Shown here one piece after another: positions 24,789 through 33,850 of a stretch of DNA of 56,412 bases. A program made the position numbers and the translations under genes. The stretch's first letter is position 1. Each line of letters starts with the position of its first letter. The stretch is from an archaeon. Lineage in GTDB: Archaea > Asgardarchaeota > Hermodarchaeia > Hermodarchaeales > Hermodarchaeaceae. The stretch is taken from the NCBI GenBank assembly GCA_016550425.1, contig JABXGS010000015.1, positions 1-56,412 on the forward strand, given 5' to 3'. The notes beneath the pieces were generated by a model. That model saw only the letters and a program-made list of their open reading frames with translations, did no database searches and was not told the origin of the DNA.

Positions 24789-25580
24789 ATGGCGGATAAA
24801 TTTGTTTTATTGCTCGAGTTTTCTTCGGGAATCATCGAACCCCTTCCCCTTTCGGTTGGAGCCCTCACAGAAGATCGAATTGTGATAGTGATTGATGAAA
24901 TCAAAGAACGTGTCTGGTTATGGCAAGGGACTACAACCACTCTTGTCGAACGCCGAGCAGCACAACGTAAAGCACGCTCGCTTGTCAGTGCGGGATACCA
25001 ACTTGGTCCATATCGAATTGGACGGGATGTAACCGATATCGAAATTATCGATGGTGATATTCTTGATGACCCTGAAATAAAAGGGTACTACGACCAATTA
25101 GTTCATACTCTAAGCCAAAATTTTAAAATCACCGAAGGTGTCCTTGGCAGGTTCAGTGGAACCCTCTCTCCTGCTCCACAACCAACAGAAGGCGTGTCTG
25201 CGCCAACACCGAAACCCGCATCAACACCTACACCCATAGAAAAAAGTGTTCCAGCTCAAGAAGAGGTAATAAAAGTCGCTCCTGCTGCATCAACGACGGA
25301 AGTTGTTGCTCCGAAGCCGACTCGTGAATTACAGGATCTTGGGGTGATTCGGGTCGGAATTCTCATCTCTTCCATTCTCGACTTCTTCCCCATGTGTTAT
25401 GTTAGTGCCACTAAAATCGAGGATGGTACACGCTATTCAATAGAAGACCCTGAAGGCATCATCTGTCAAATTGAAGTGGCTAACGGTTCGGTTCATTTTC
25501 TCCAACGGTATGATTTTCGTGGAAGGCGCAAAGACATTCTTGGGATGCTCCGTGACCGATTAGCTGCCGCAGATCTTTAG
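24789..25580 (+). CDS. gelsolin-like domain protein 1
   Basis: 263 aa. Residues about 5-120 form a gelsolin/ADF-H-like domain: IVIVIDEIKERVWLWQGTTT, then ERRAAQRKARSLVSAGY and a further helix, with the WxWxG turn and the long basic helix that define gelsolin repeats. A Pro/Thr-rich linker follows (about 133-177). A C-terminal alpha/beta domain (about 185-263) contains RYSIEDPEGIICQIEV and ends in a basic helix. The ATG has GGCGGGATG upstream. Single-gelsolin-domain proteins with extra domains are known from Asgard archaea, where some bind actin. Actin binding is not shown by the sequence itself. Confidence 0.8.
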   Translation: MADKFVLLLEFSSGIIEPLPLSVGALTEDRIVIVIDEIKERVWLWQGTTTTLVERRAAQRKARSLVSAGYQLGPYRIGRDVTDIEIIDGDILDDPEIKGYYDQLVHTLSQNFKITEGVLGRFSGTLSPAPQPTEGVSAPTPKPASTPTPIEKSVPAQEEVIKVAPAASTTEVVAPKPTRELQDLGVIRVGILISSILDFFPMCYVSATKIEDGTRYSIEDPEGIICQIEVANGSVHFLQRYDFRGRRKDILGMLRDRLAAADL

Positions 25581-25795
25581 CACATCCCTCTCAAAGGAAA
25601 ATTTTTGCAGGAACTGTATTCAATACAACACGCAATTCAAGCACAGGGTCAACTTAATAAATACGGTAACAAATTCTAAACCGACCCTTGACACAAAATA
25701 CACTCTGCAGGTACCGAGCTAGTAATTCGGGGGTCAAAATTCCTCAAAGTAAGCAGCGCTTCGAACCCTTTTGGGTCAATCGGGATGTTATAAAC

Positions 25796-26527
25796 ATGAC
25801 ACGAATTATAATGTTGGAAATTGGAGGTCTAGGCTTTGTTCGATCTATTCGTCCTGGAGCTCGGAAGCTCCAGGGTGATGTCTGTGTCGCAGTGGTAGAT
25901 GAACAAAATAAAGCCCTTTGGTTTTGGATGGGGAGCGGTGTTCAATACGATAAACGCCGGACAGCGAAGGCAAAAGCTGAACAAATCACTTCGGAAGGGC
26001 ATCGAATCGGGGATGAACATCTAGCTCGTGGATATACTCTTGTTCCCATAGACCAAGATAAGCTCGAGGACCCCACAACCTCCAATAACTACAATAACCT
26101 TATTGCACTCCTTGAAGCACCAATGGAAATCAATACGGTTGCTAATCCTAAAGGAACGCTAATCATAGGGCAACTTCAAGTAGGTATTTCATCTGCTCCT
26201 GTATCCACAAGTACTCAAGCGCCTGCAGAAACTGCTCCCTCTCAAGTAAGTATTACTCCAGGGAAACCTGCTGTTCCAGCCACCACTAAAAAAACCACTA
26301 AATTAGATTTGGAAGCCGCTTTGATGGCTGTTATTCGTGTTCATCAACAGGTGCACATCGAGTATAAAAGCAAGGATGATACTGAAGAAATTACCATCGA
26401 AGGTATTGATGGGCTTACTCACAAAATGAAACGGAGCAAAGGAAAACTCACCTTCAAATGGGATTCAAAAACTCCGAAAGAGCTCAAACAATTGGTTGCC
26501 CATGAGCTCAAACGCATCGCAGGCTAA
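25796..26527 (+). CDS. gelsolin-like domain protein 2
   Basis: 243 aa from the ATG at 25796; the frame is open 108 bases further upstream, but that part reads as leader sequence. Gelsolin-like domain at about 1-112: VCVAVVDEQNKALWFWMGS, then YDKRRTAKAKAEQITSEGH, matching the layout of the preceding gene. A Pro/Thr/Ala-rich linker (about 137-180) and a basic C-terminal domain (about 185-243) with EEITIEGIDGLTHKMKR and KELKQLVAHELKR follow. The product is paralogous in architecture to gene 1 but its C-terminal domain looks different. Spacing of 215 bases suggests its own promoter (TAATAAATAC near 25655). Function inferred as cytoskeletal. Confidence 0.78.
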   Translation: MTRIIMLEIGGLGFVRSIRPGARKLQGDVCVAVVDEQNKALWFWMGSGVQYDKRRTAKAKAEQITSEGHRIGDEHLARGYTLVPIDQDKLEDPTTSNNYNNLIALLEAPMEINTVANPKGTLIIGQLQVGISSAPVSTSTQAPAETAPSQVSITPGKPAVPATTKKTTKLDLEAALMAVIRVHQQVHIEYKSKDDTEEITIEGIDGLTHKMKRSKGKLTFKWDSKTPKELKQLVAHELKRIAG

Positions 26528-26554
26528 TGCAGCATTGATTAAAGGCATGAAATA

Positions 26555-27127
26555 ATGAGCTCTCTTCTTTTTGCCTTGCTATTAATTGCTTCATATTCCC
26601 TCGTCGGGGGAGCTATCAAAGTACTGGACCAACTAACAGATCATCCAGAATCTTATCAAAGTCGCCACATCTATCTGTGGTTGCTAACAGTTATTCTAGT
26701 TATTCTAGTCAATATCTGTGTCTTCCTTGATGTCTATACTGCTGTCCTAGCAATTGGAGTAATCTTAGGATTAATTGTGACACACAAAGTCGATAACAGA
26801 TATTTCGTCGTTTTAACAATCACCATATTACCTCTAAGTATACTTCGGGTCTTAGGATTCGCATTTACTTCGTTCATTCTCCTAACTCTCCTCGCAGTTT
26901 TTATTGCCTCACTCTTTGATGAATTATTACACGAAAAAGCATCAAAGGTTTCAACCACTGCCTTACACACTCTTCTAACGTATCGCCCTATCTTGAAAAT
27001 CTTGGTGTTAATCCTTCCTTTCTGGAATTTATTAACCTTCATTCACACTTTAGGATTCTGGGGGTTTGATTTTGCATATGAATTGGTTGCATACTACTTT
27101 CGCGCCTCTTCCCTTCCAGAAGCTTAA
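26555..27127 (+). CDS. integral membrane protein of unknown family
   Basis: 190 aa with five to six hydrophobic helices (about 2-22, 42-60, 62-78, 84-103, 106-120, 148-168) and short charged loops. A conserved-looking acidic patch, FDELLHEKASK, lies between helices near residues 122-132. It starts 27 bases behind the second gelsolin-domain gene, so the two may be co-transcribed. That makes it a candidate membrane partner of the gelsolin-like protein, but this rests on position alone. No family was recognised and there are no catalytic motifs. Confidence 0.65.
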   Translation: MSSLLFALLLIASYSLVGGAIKVLDQLTDHPESYQSRHIYLWLLTVILVILVNICVFLDVYTAVLAIGVILGLIVTHKVDNRYFVVLTITILPLSILRVLGFAFTSFILLTLLAVFIASLFDELLHEKASKVSTTALHTLLTYRPILKILVLILPFWNLLTFIHTLGFWGFDFAYELVAYYFRASSLPEA

Positions 27128-27229
27128 GTTCACATAGATTAAACCTCCAAATCGAGTCCTTCTCTCCTGGTTTGGAAAGGTTTAAGTCGGCTCAATTGCC
27201 AAAGAAACACACAAAGGTGAGGCTAAACC

Positions 27230-27472
27230 ATGAAAGCAAATATCTCGCTTTCCTATAGGGGATCAAGTCGTGAAGAGAATGCAACTAAGACTGGCTGGAT
27301 TAATTTACTACTAAACCAACATGGACGGATAATTAGTAAATTACCTCTGGGGGAAGGACGATATCATTTTGTCATTGAACTCGAGGACTTGGAACGATTT
27401 ACCCAGTCCCTTTTTGAGTTCACACGGCAAAATCCTTGGCTACGTGTAGAAAAAGTCTCAACTCACGCTTGA
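27230..27472 (+). CDS. small hypothetical protein
   Basis: 80 aa, soluble, with predicted strand-strand-helix pattern: ISLSYRGSS at the start, GWINLLLNQHGRIISKLP in the middle, and an acidic helix (ELEDLERFTQSLFEFTRQ) near the C-terminus. The ATG is supported by GGTGAGG 7 bases upstream, and TTTAAG near 27180 could be its TATA element. It is convergent with the beta-CASP gene 15 bases away. No family recognised. Confidence 0.5.
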   Translation: MKANISLSYRGSSREENATKTGWINLLLNQHGRIISKLPLGEGRYHFVIELEDLERFTQSLFEFTRQNPWLRVEKVSTHA

Positions 27473-27487
27473 GACCCTACAGGATTT

Positions 27488-28894
27488 TCAACCGAGAATG
27501 AACCGTTGACCAATTCTAGGGGCTATTGCAGGGCATCTAAGAAGACCTTTGGCAGTATTTGCTAGACTCTTACAGGCTCCAGGACTCCCATGAATACAAA
27601 ACACGGTTTGTGGAGGATTTCGCCGAAGGGAAGCAAGAAATTCCTTTAATTCATTCTTATCCGCGTGAGCTGAAAACCCGTACAAACGTTCAACTTGCGT
27701 CTTTACCCTTTTTTTGCGTCCATATATTGTTACAGTTCTAGCACCGCGAACTATCTGCTGACCCAGAGTTCTAGGGGCTTGAAAGCCGATTACCAGTAAG
27801 TGGGTGTTTTTGTTTTCGATGCGACGATAAAGGTGCCTAAGGATGCGTCCTCCGTTCATCATTCCCGAACCTGCAACAATCATGATTGGTCCTTGTTGCT
27901 GGCTAAGCTGGTCGCTTTCATATTGGCGTTCCACAAACTGGAGACCTTTAAACTCCAGAGGGGCGTCACCAGATTGTATCAAATCCCAGGTTTCTTCATC
28001 AAAACATTCTCTATGGTGTGTGAAAATCTCTGTGGCCCTAATAGCTAAGGGGGAATCAATAGCAACTGGAATAACTGGGACACGAGCATTTTCTACAAGT
28101 AAGTTGAGTGCATAGATGAGCGCTTGGGTCCGGCCAATAGCAAAAGCGGGAACCAAAATGTGGCTTCGATGACGATACGCTTTTACAATAATTCGCTCAA
28201 AACGTCTAATGGTTTTTGAAAAAGGTTCATGAGTACGATTAGCATATGTCGATTCGCATAGAAGGTAGGTCGCACTATCAGGAAAATCCGGATCTCGAAT
28301 TATTGGTGCATTCTTCCGTCCAATATCTCCCGAATCAACAAGATGGATAATTTTTCCTCGCTCTTCTGCCCACACTTCAATAATGGATGATCCCAGTATG
28401 TGTCCGGCATCTCGAAATCGGAGCGTCACATTTCCTGGAAGACTCTTCTTTTCACCATATTTCAGAATACGCAATTTGTTGATAGTTCGTTCTACATCTC
28501 GAATTGTAAATAATGGCTCAATTGAAGGATGATGGTTGCTCTTCGACTCGCTCTGATGAATTCTGGCTCTGGCAGCATCTTCTTCCTCGCTTTCTGCAAC
28601 ATCTTGAAGAAGCATTGAGCAAAGCTCCGCGGTCGCTGCAGTCACATAGATCGGTCCTTGAAAACCTAATCGAACAAGAATTGGTAAGCGACCGCAATGA
28701 TCGAGGTGTGCATGGGATAGAATTACAAAATCAATTTCAGATGGATCGAATTCAAAGGAACTGTTCCGTTGGTATTGTTTTGCTGGGTTACCTTGGAAGA
28801 GTCCACAATCAATAAGAAACGAAGTTGATTTTGTCTTAATGTGGTAAAGACTCCCAGTTACAGTCTGTCCAGCCCCATGAATCACTAGTTCCAA
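27488..28894 (-). CDS. beta-CASP metallo-beta-lactamase ribonuclease (aCPSF2-like)
   Basis: 468 aa from a TTG at 28894 with GAGGAG about 10 bases upstream. Zinc motifs: HAHLDHCG (about 60-67), the histidine of DAGHILGSS (about 162-170) and the aspartate of DSGDIG (about 189). beta-CASP motifs: CESTYANR (about 212-219), PAFAIGRTQ (about 248-256), GSGMMNGGR (about 339-347), FSAHADK (near 412-418) and HGSPGACKS (near 440). This is the archaeal CPSF/RNase J superfamily, which makes endo- or 5'-3' exonucleolytic cuts in RNA. No N-terminal KH domains are present, so it is not aCPSF1. A second, more diverged member lies at 50.4 kb. Confidence 0.87.
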   Translation of the reverse strand: MELVIHGAGQTVTGSLYHIKTKSTSFLIDCGLFQGNPAKQYQRNSSFEFDPSEIDFVILSHAHLDHCGRLPILVRLGFQGPIYVTAATAELCSMLLQDVAESEEEDAARARIHQSESKSNHHPSIEPLFTIRDVERTINKLRILKYGEKKSLPGNVTLRFRDAGHILGSSIIEVWAEERGKIIHLVDSGDIGRKNAPIIRDPDFPDSATYLLCESTYANRTHEPFSKTIRRFERIIVKAYRHRSHILVPAFAIGRTQALIYALNLLVENARVPVIPVAIDSPLAIRATEIFTHHRECFDEETWDLIQSGDAPLEFKGLQFVERQYESDQLSQQQGPIMIVAGSGMMNGGRILRHLYRRIENKNTHLLVIGFQAPRTLGQQIVRGARTVTIYGRKKRVKTQVERLYGFSAHADKNELKEFLASLRRNPPQTVFCIHGSPGACKSLANTAKGLLRCPAIAPRIGQRFILG

Positions 28895-28936
28895 GATATC
28901 TGGCTCCTCTCAGGTGTAGTAGATAGTACTGAGAAA

Positions 28937-29878
28937 TTAGCCAAAAAGGTCAAACTCAGAGGATCCACCATTGTTGCCATTCTCTTCTTCATTATCCACA
29001 GCTTCTTCCCTTTCTTCTTGTTCTTCTTCTTTGGTCTCATCATTTTCTTTGGGAGGATTCTGGCTAATCTTGGATAGTTGTTCACGCATGGATTCCATCA
29101 CAGAAACCGGTTTGTCCTCAGTGGAAGGAGTAACCCCCCTTTCCAGCTGAGTGGATGCAATGAATATCTGTCCTTCCGCTGCCAGTTGAGGTTGTTGACC
29201 GAAGCATCGAGAAAACGCCTCGATATCTTCTTGAGCTTCTGCTCGAATCTCTGAGAAAAGGATAGCATCTCCTTGACAGAAAAACCGCATTTGTAAACGT
29301 ATAACTGAAACCTGAAATTCATTGGGGCCAATTGGGTTCATAGTGGCCTGTCCGTAACAGTCAGCTACAGCGAAAAGAACCTTAGTTGCTAGTTGTTCCT
29401 CATAGGTTAGTATCCGGCGACGAATTGGAGTTACTTTCCGCACAGGTTCAGGCATAATTGTCTGCTCAATAACCTCAACCTTATCTTTGAAGGCTTCTTC
29501 AAATGTTGATATCTTCTCTTCTTCTTTAACAACAACCAGATACTCTGAAGTCTTCTGATGGGTATCAAGAAGCTTCTGAAGAAGAGTGGCTTTTGGGCTT
29601 TTTAGTTCCCCCGGAACTTCAATGAAGGTCGTACATTTTGTGCCAAAGTGCGTGTCTTCGACACGGGTTCCATTCTTCATTATAAATCGCGCTTGACGAA
29701 GAGCTGTTGTACGTTGTAGCATTGAAGTTCCTCGTCCGAGCCACACCCAAACGATACCCTCTGGTTCATCGACAATAAGGATAGATCTTCCATCGACGAG
29801 GTGGTTAGGATTCCAGTGGAGCGCTTGCATTTCGCCTCCTTCACCTAGGATTTCAATCATCCCAATGAATTGTTTCAT
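28937..29878 (-). CDS. gelsolin-like domain protein 3 with acidic tail
   Basis: 313 aa from the ATG at 29878, preceded by GGTGAT; a GTG 12 bases upstream is the alternative. Gelsolin-like domain at about 1-115: ILIVDEPEGIVWVWLGRGTS, then QRTTALRQARFIMKNGT. A middle domain at about 155-255 has a beta-rich pattern (NEFQVSVIRLQMRFFCQGD). The C-terminal 45 residues are a nearly continuous acidic stretch (KEEEQEEREEAVDNEEENG) ending in EFDLFG. The acidic tail could be an interaction segment. It is the third gelsolin-type protein within 5 kb, 42 bases upstream of the beta-CASP gene on the same strand. Actin binding is inferred. Confidence 0.77.
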   Translation of the reverse strand: MKQFIGMIEILGEGGEMQALHWNPNHLVDGRSILIVDEPEGIVWVWLGRGTSMLQRTTALRQARFIMKNGTRVEDTHFGTKCTTFIEVPGELKSPKATLLQKLLDTHQKTSEYLVVVKEEEKISTFEEAFKDKVEVIEQTIMPEPVRKVTPIRRRILTYEEQLATKVLFAVADCYGQATMNPIGPNEFQVSVIRLQMRFFCQGDAILFSEIRAEAQEDIEAFSRCFGQQPQLAAEGQIFIASTQLERGVTPSTEDKPVSVMESMREQLSKISQNPPKENDETKEEEQEEREEAVDNEEENGNNGGSSEFDLFG

Positions 29879-29975
29879 TTCTCGTATCACCGGAAGAAAA
29901 TATCACGCTTATGCAGCCACACATGGTGAACCTTCACTACATATCAGGGAACGAGGTCTATAAGAAATTGTTGTG

Positions 29976-31265
29976 TCACGCTTTTTTCTTTCGAACCTCA
30001 GCAAGGATTTCTTGGGCTCGATCAAATCGAACACGTTTTTCAGCAATCATCTGCTTTGCAACTTGGTCAACTTCTTCACCCGCGGCTCCGGCTGCTACTG
30101 CCACATTTCGGGCATGAAGTTTCATGTGTCCAGTTTGAATTCCTTCTTGACTTAGCGCTCGTAAAGCCGCAAGGTTTTGTGCTAATCCCACACTAGCAAT
30201 AATCTGTGCGAGTTCAGTTGCTTTTTTCACACCTAATATTTTTACACAAAGCTTGGCTATTGGGTGGGTTCTGGTCGCTCCACCCACTAATCCAACTGCC
30301 ATTGGCAACTCGATGGTTCCCCGTAAATCACCTTCTGGCGTTTTATTGTACTGGGTAAGCGATTGATAACCTCCCTCTCGTGTTGCGGCGTAGGTATGGG
30401 CTCCCGCTTCAATAGCTCGGAAATCTTGACCAGTGGATAACAAGACGGCATCGATTCCATTCATGATGCCCTTATTATGAGTGGCACATCTGTAGGGGTC
30501 AGCCTGGGCAAAAGCGTAAGCCTTCAGGATCCCATCAACCCCCTTCGAACCGCCAAGACTCTTGGCGGGGAATATTGCTTCGGCTTTCGCAAGTCGATAG
30601 ACGGCTAGATTGGACAAAATTCGAAGGTAGACCTTCCCCTTTGTGAGCTCCTCGATTATGGGCGCTAATGCTTCACACATCGTATTCACTGCATTTGCCC
30701 CCATCGCGTCGCGCGTATCAACCAATAGATGAATAATAAGCATAGGGCCCATCATCGATTCCAAAGTTCGTAACTGTAAATCCAGTGCGCCTCCCCCAAA
30801 TTTCACTAAGATAGGATCTTGTCTATTTGCCACCATTAACAAATTCTCTTTCTGTTTAAGAATCGCTTGTTTAGCAACTTTCACATCGGGTAAGTCGGCG
30901 ACTTGGATTTGTCCTATCATCACTGGATCCGTGGTTCTTGCTGTAAATCCTCCAGTTTTACGCGCCATTCGTGCAGCATTTGATGCTGCCGCAACAACGG
31001 ATGGTTCTTCCAATGCCATTGGTATGAGGTAGTCTTTTCCATTTATCTGGAAATTTGTCGCTATGCCCAAGGGAAACGCGTAGGAACCCACTACGTTCTC
31101 AATCATCCGATCAGCGGTAGCTGCGTCTAGGCCACCAAAGGCCTTTAACAGAGCCACTTCCTCATCCGAAAGATCTGCAAAGGTACGAAGCTTTTCAAGC
31201 CGTTCTTGGATGGAGAGACGGTAGAATCCACTAATAGCGGAGGTTTTTTTTGACACGATATTCAC
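29976..31265 (-). CDS. hmgA: 3-hydroxy-3-methylglutaryl-CoA reductase, class II
   Basis: Makes mevalonate from HMG-CoA, the committed step to archaeal isoprenoid lipids. 429 aa with the class II signature: ENVVGSYAFPLGIA (about 56-69) in place of the class I form, EEPSVVAAASNAAR (about 86-99), DAMGANAVN with the catalytic aspartate (near 187-195), NKGIMNGIDAV with the catalytic lysine (about 268-278), and the C-terminal histidine in GHMKLHARN (near 385-393). There are no membrane helices, as expected for this class. The start is GTG at 31265. It is upstream of the gelsolin-3 gene on the same strand, with a gap of about 100 bases. Confidence 0.94.
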   Translation of the reverse strand: MNIVSKKTSAISGFYRLSIQERLEKLRTFADLSDEEVALLKAFGGLDAATADRMIENVVGSYAFPLGIATNFQINGKDYLIPMALEEPSVVAAASNAARMARKTGGFTARTTDPVMIGQIQVADLPDVKVAKQAILKQKENLLMVANRQDPILVKFGGGALDLQLRTLESMMGPMLIIHLLVDTRDAMGANAVNTMCEALAPIIEELTKGKVYLRILSNLAVYRLAKAEAIFPAKSLGGSKGVDGILKAYAFAQADPYRCATHNKGIMNGIDAVLLSTGQDFRAIEAGAHTYAATREGGYQSLTQYNKTPEGDLRGTIELPMAVGLVGGATRTHPIAKLCVKILGVKKATELAQIIASVGLAQNLAALRALSQEGIQTGHMKLHARNVAVAAGAAGEEVDQVAKQMIAEKRVRFDRAQEILAEVRKKKA

Positions 31266-31360
31266 TTCATCGTGTCTCTGCTATGGGTTGACTTATCAAA
31301 CTTTCTTCCTGTGCTACAGAATCAACTTATTCAGAGAATGTCGATGAACGAGAAAGGTTT

Positions 31361-31870
31361 CTATTTTTCTCGGAGTTCCCAAATACAAGAATCTGCGCCC
31401 CAGGTTTTGCACTGAACCTCTTCGCATTCACTACTAAACCCGCGGAGTGTGAGTACGTGTTGAAATACACCACTTAGAATATTGCAATACTTCAATCCAT
31501 CAAATTCCTCAGACATCCGAATATTTTGACAGATTGGGCAGTCTTTAAAGATGTAGACGATTTTCCTTTCGGCTTCATCATAATATGCCTCATCGAAGGC
31601 TCTGCCCAACATTACTCGCGTTGCAAGGGTAAAGGTATCAAGGAAACCATCAAAGGTAGTGGCATGCTGGCCAATAGTATCGCTATATTCAAATAGTAAA
31701 GTCTCAGCCATGGCATTGCCTAAGCGTAGTAGCTTCTCATTTGCGAGGTTAACGTCGCCTTTAGTCGTAAGCAAAATGTCGTCAATCACTGCTGCAACCA
31801 AAGCTTGGAATGCATTAAGTGAGGTTTTTTCCATCTTAAAATGCCAACCGATCCAACCTTTGACACCCAT
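31361..31870 (-). CDS. V4R/TRAPP Bet3-like domain protein
   Basis: 169 aa. The order helix-rich N-terminus (LAN...LLRLGNAMAETLLFEY, about 42-62), central strands, and a C-terminal cysteine module matches the V4R (4-vinyl reductase) domain fold shared with the Bet3 subunits of eukaryotic TRAPP. The C-terminal part reads CPICQN (about 109-114), YCNILSGVFQHVLTLRGF and CEEVQCKTWGADSCIWEL (about 148-165), the Cys-rich W-G-x-x-x-C end typical of V4R. Such domains bind hydrophobic ligands or, in TRAPP, acyl groups. The ATG has GGTGA 5 bases upstream. Asgard genomes encode TRAPP-like proteins, but assignment between V4R sensor and TRAPP homolog needs structure comparison. Confidence 0.62.
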   Translation of the reverse strand: MGVKGWIGWHFKMEKTSLNAFQALVAAVIDDILLTTKGDVNLANEKLLRLGNAMAETLLFEYSDTIGQHATTFDGFLDTFTLATRVMLGRAFDEAYYDEAERKIVYIFKDCPICQNIRMSEEFDGLKYCNILSGVFQHVLTLRGFSSECEEVQCKTWGADSCIWELREK

Positions 31871-31935
31871 TTAATTCACCACATATTTGTTCTTCACAAT
31901 TAGCGTTATCAATCATTCGTTCATGGGGTTTGGTA

Positions 31936-32421
31936 CTAAACACGTTTTTCGAAATCTACAAGACCCCGCTTTTGCAGGTCTAAAAGCATCCGCATGGCAA
32001 TGAAAAACTGTAATCCCATTTTTTCTCCAATCTCTTGGAGGGTTGCTTTTCCATCACATAAACTAAGCATACGAAATTCTGTAATCGACAGTTTCTGCTT
32101 CTCCAAATCGGCAATAACCCGAGGGACAATTCGTCGGCTTTTTGTTCCCACCATGGGGGGTCTTGTTGGAGGTGCTGGTTGAGGTACAGCACCGGGTTGG
32201 GCTTTTGTTATTTCTACCTCATTTGCTGCATGAATCTCAGATACTTCATGACCCCGTTCGACAAGATCCTGATCTAGGTAAATGGTGATGACATGGGACG
32301 GCTCACCATGAACATATGAATAGGGGAATGGAAAGACTGTTTGTCGCTCAATGATATCCGGCGGGACGTCTATCGCAATGTATGCCTTACACATCTCACA
32401 ATAGGTGTAAACGACTGGCAT
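31936..32421 (-). CDS. zinc-ribbon-like plus winged-helix protein
   Basis: 161 aa from the ATG at 32421, chosen for GGGAG 7 bases upstream over an open frame to 32460. Residues 1-60 start MPVVYTYCEMCKAYIAIDVP, with a CxxC pair, then FPYSYVHGEPSHVITIYLD, a small beta domain. A Pro-rich linker (about 80-95) leads to a C-terminal winged-helix-like domain (LSITEFRMLSLCDGKATLQE, then IGEKMG and LLDLQKRGLV). This resembles effector or DNA-binding modules, but the helix-turn-helix could equally bind protein. It is next to the V4R-like gene on the same strand, so the two may be co-regulated. No established family name. Confidence 0.6.
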   Translation of the reverse strand: MPVVYTYCEMCKAYIAIDVPPDIIERQTVFPFPYSYVHGEPSHVITIYLDQDLVERGHEVSEIHAANEVEITKAQPGAVPQPAPPTRPPMVGTKSRRIVPRVIADLEKQKLSITEFRMLSLCDGKATLQEIGEKMGLQFFIAMRMLLDLQKRGLVDFEKRV

Positions 32422-32548
32422 CGACGAGCTCCCAGGATTTTTACCGAGTATATAGCACAAGAACCGTTCTTAACGTTTCCTTCTAAAATACTTTAAGTCG
32501 GTAGAAATTCCAGTAAATCTTGAAAGTGCAAGAAGACGAATGCTCGTA

Positions 32549-33844
32549 TTAATCAGTTGCATAGACAGCAATTTTATTGGCATCATGAAAGACGTGGATT
32601 TTCGATGCAGAATCATTTTCGAGCCACATATCAACAATCTTCTGTGGCTTTGTTACATAAGAAATATGAGCCGTTTCCACTTGTGTTTGATTTAGCGTGG
32701 TGTATAGCCAAATATGACGTAATCGCTGAATGAGCTCACCAAATTTCCAGCTCTTGTGAGTGTATAGGCGGTACTGTTTTCGAATTTTCGCCATCATTTC
32801 TGGAAGGGGCATAATGAGATAATCATAGAAGAATTCGCGAGCCGTTGGAGTCGGAGCAATCCCCTTTGGGCATTCAGCTAAAAGAAGCACTTCTCCATTA
32901 TCACGAACCGCGTTCTTAGTGAGTTCAAGTCCCCGTTGTGCATTATATAGACTCTCGTCTTGGGGACTTCCCCCTGGAGTGACAATGATATGATCTGTCG
33001 CTGGGACGGTAAAAGAGGCCGTTTTGTCAATGGTCTGGAATCCTTCACTAGTGACTCGTTGTAATTCACCACTTTTCGACCATATGATATAGGGTCCGCT
33101 AGTCACCATTGCCAGAAGAAACGCTGGTCGGTCAGTCAGAATCATATTCATTCCTTCTAGCATATCCTCGGCTACTGGATTTGTTCGACGGTTCGGGTTG
33201 GGGTGAAACGGATGTCGGCCAAATGTGGATTCGGGTTCTAAAGCGAGGCTATGGTTGGCTTCAATTGTATTAAAATCACAAATGCCTGGCAAGAAGTTCT
33301 TGAGAACATTAGAGTATCCGGCAAAATAATGATTCTTCATATCTGCTGCGATAACAAACGCGTCGGTTTCAAGCGCTTCTTTATTAACACGAACCTCTGT
33401 TCCACGACTAGTGGTACCCATAAGCTCACATGGTGATCGAAGGGCGTCATGAACTATGACACGATAGCTGTCAAGATCATTAGTTTTACAGCTGCTATGA
33501 ATCGCTTGAATAATTTCTTGATTGCGCGCGCTATGAGGTTCATGCGAACCTGTTGCTAATATGAAGTTAACAGCCTTTGCACTCTTGAAGTGCGGGGTTA
33601 GTTCTTTGAGGATGATTTCGTGAGGTTCTGCTCGTGTTCCATCTTCTACTAAAACACACACGCGACGATTTGCTACAGTTTCTGCGAGAGAAATACCGAT
33701 TGGTGTCTCGAGGGAGGTTCGAAGGGATCCCGCAATATCTTTCGATGCATCCTGCTTGCGTGGTTGAATAACCTCACCAATATTTTCATCAGGGATTTGT
33801 AACTGGATATTTCCTTGACCATAACGAAGTTGAAGCTCTGGCAT
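32549..33844 (-). CDS. nickel-dependent lactate racemase-like protein (LarA family)
   Basis: 431 aa. LarA-type signatures: EDGTRAEPHE (about 67-76, equivalent to DxTRPxP), ATGSHEPHS (about 98-106) and AADMKNHYFAGYSNVLKN (about 165-182) with the lysine that carries the pincer cofactor and the His that binds it, followed by FLPGIC. Family members racemise or epimerise 2-hydroxyacids using a nickel-pincer nucleotide. The cofactor genes larB, larC and larE are not in the window. It lies 6 bases behind the FGGY kinase gene, so the pair is an operon and the substrate is likely a sugar acid or polyol derivative rather than lactate (inference). Confidence 0.83.
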   Translation of the reverse strand: MPELQLRYGQGNIQLQIPDENIGEVIQPRKQDASKDIAGSLRTSLETPIGISLAETVANRRVCVLVEDGTRAEPHEIILKELTPHFKSAKAVNFILATGSHEPHSARNQEIIQAIHSSCKTNDLDSYRVIVHDALRSPCELMGTTSRGTEVRVNKEALETDAFVIAADMKNHYFAGYSNVLKNFLPGICDFNTIEANHSLALEPESTFGRHPFHPNPNRRTNPVAEDMLEGMNMILTDRPAFLLAMVTSGPYIIWSKSGELQRVTSEGFQTIDKTASFTVPATDHIIVTPGGSPQDESLYNAQRGLELTKNAVRDNGEVLLLAECPKGIAPTPTAREFFYDYLIMPLPEMMAKIRKQYRLYTHKSWKFGELIQRLRHIWLYTTLNQTQVETAHISYVTKPQKIVDMWLENDSASKIHVFHDANKIAVYATD

Positions 33845-33850
33845 AAGCTC

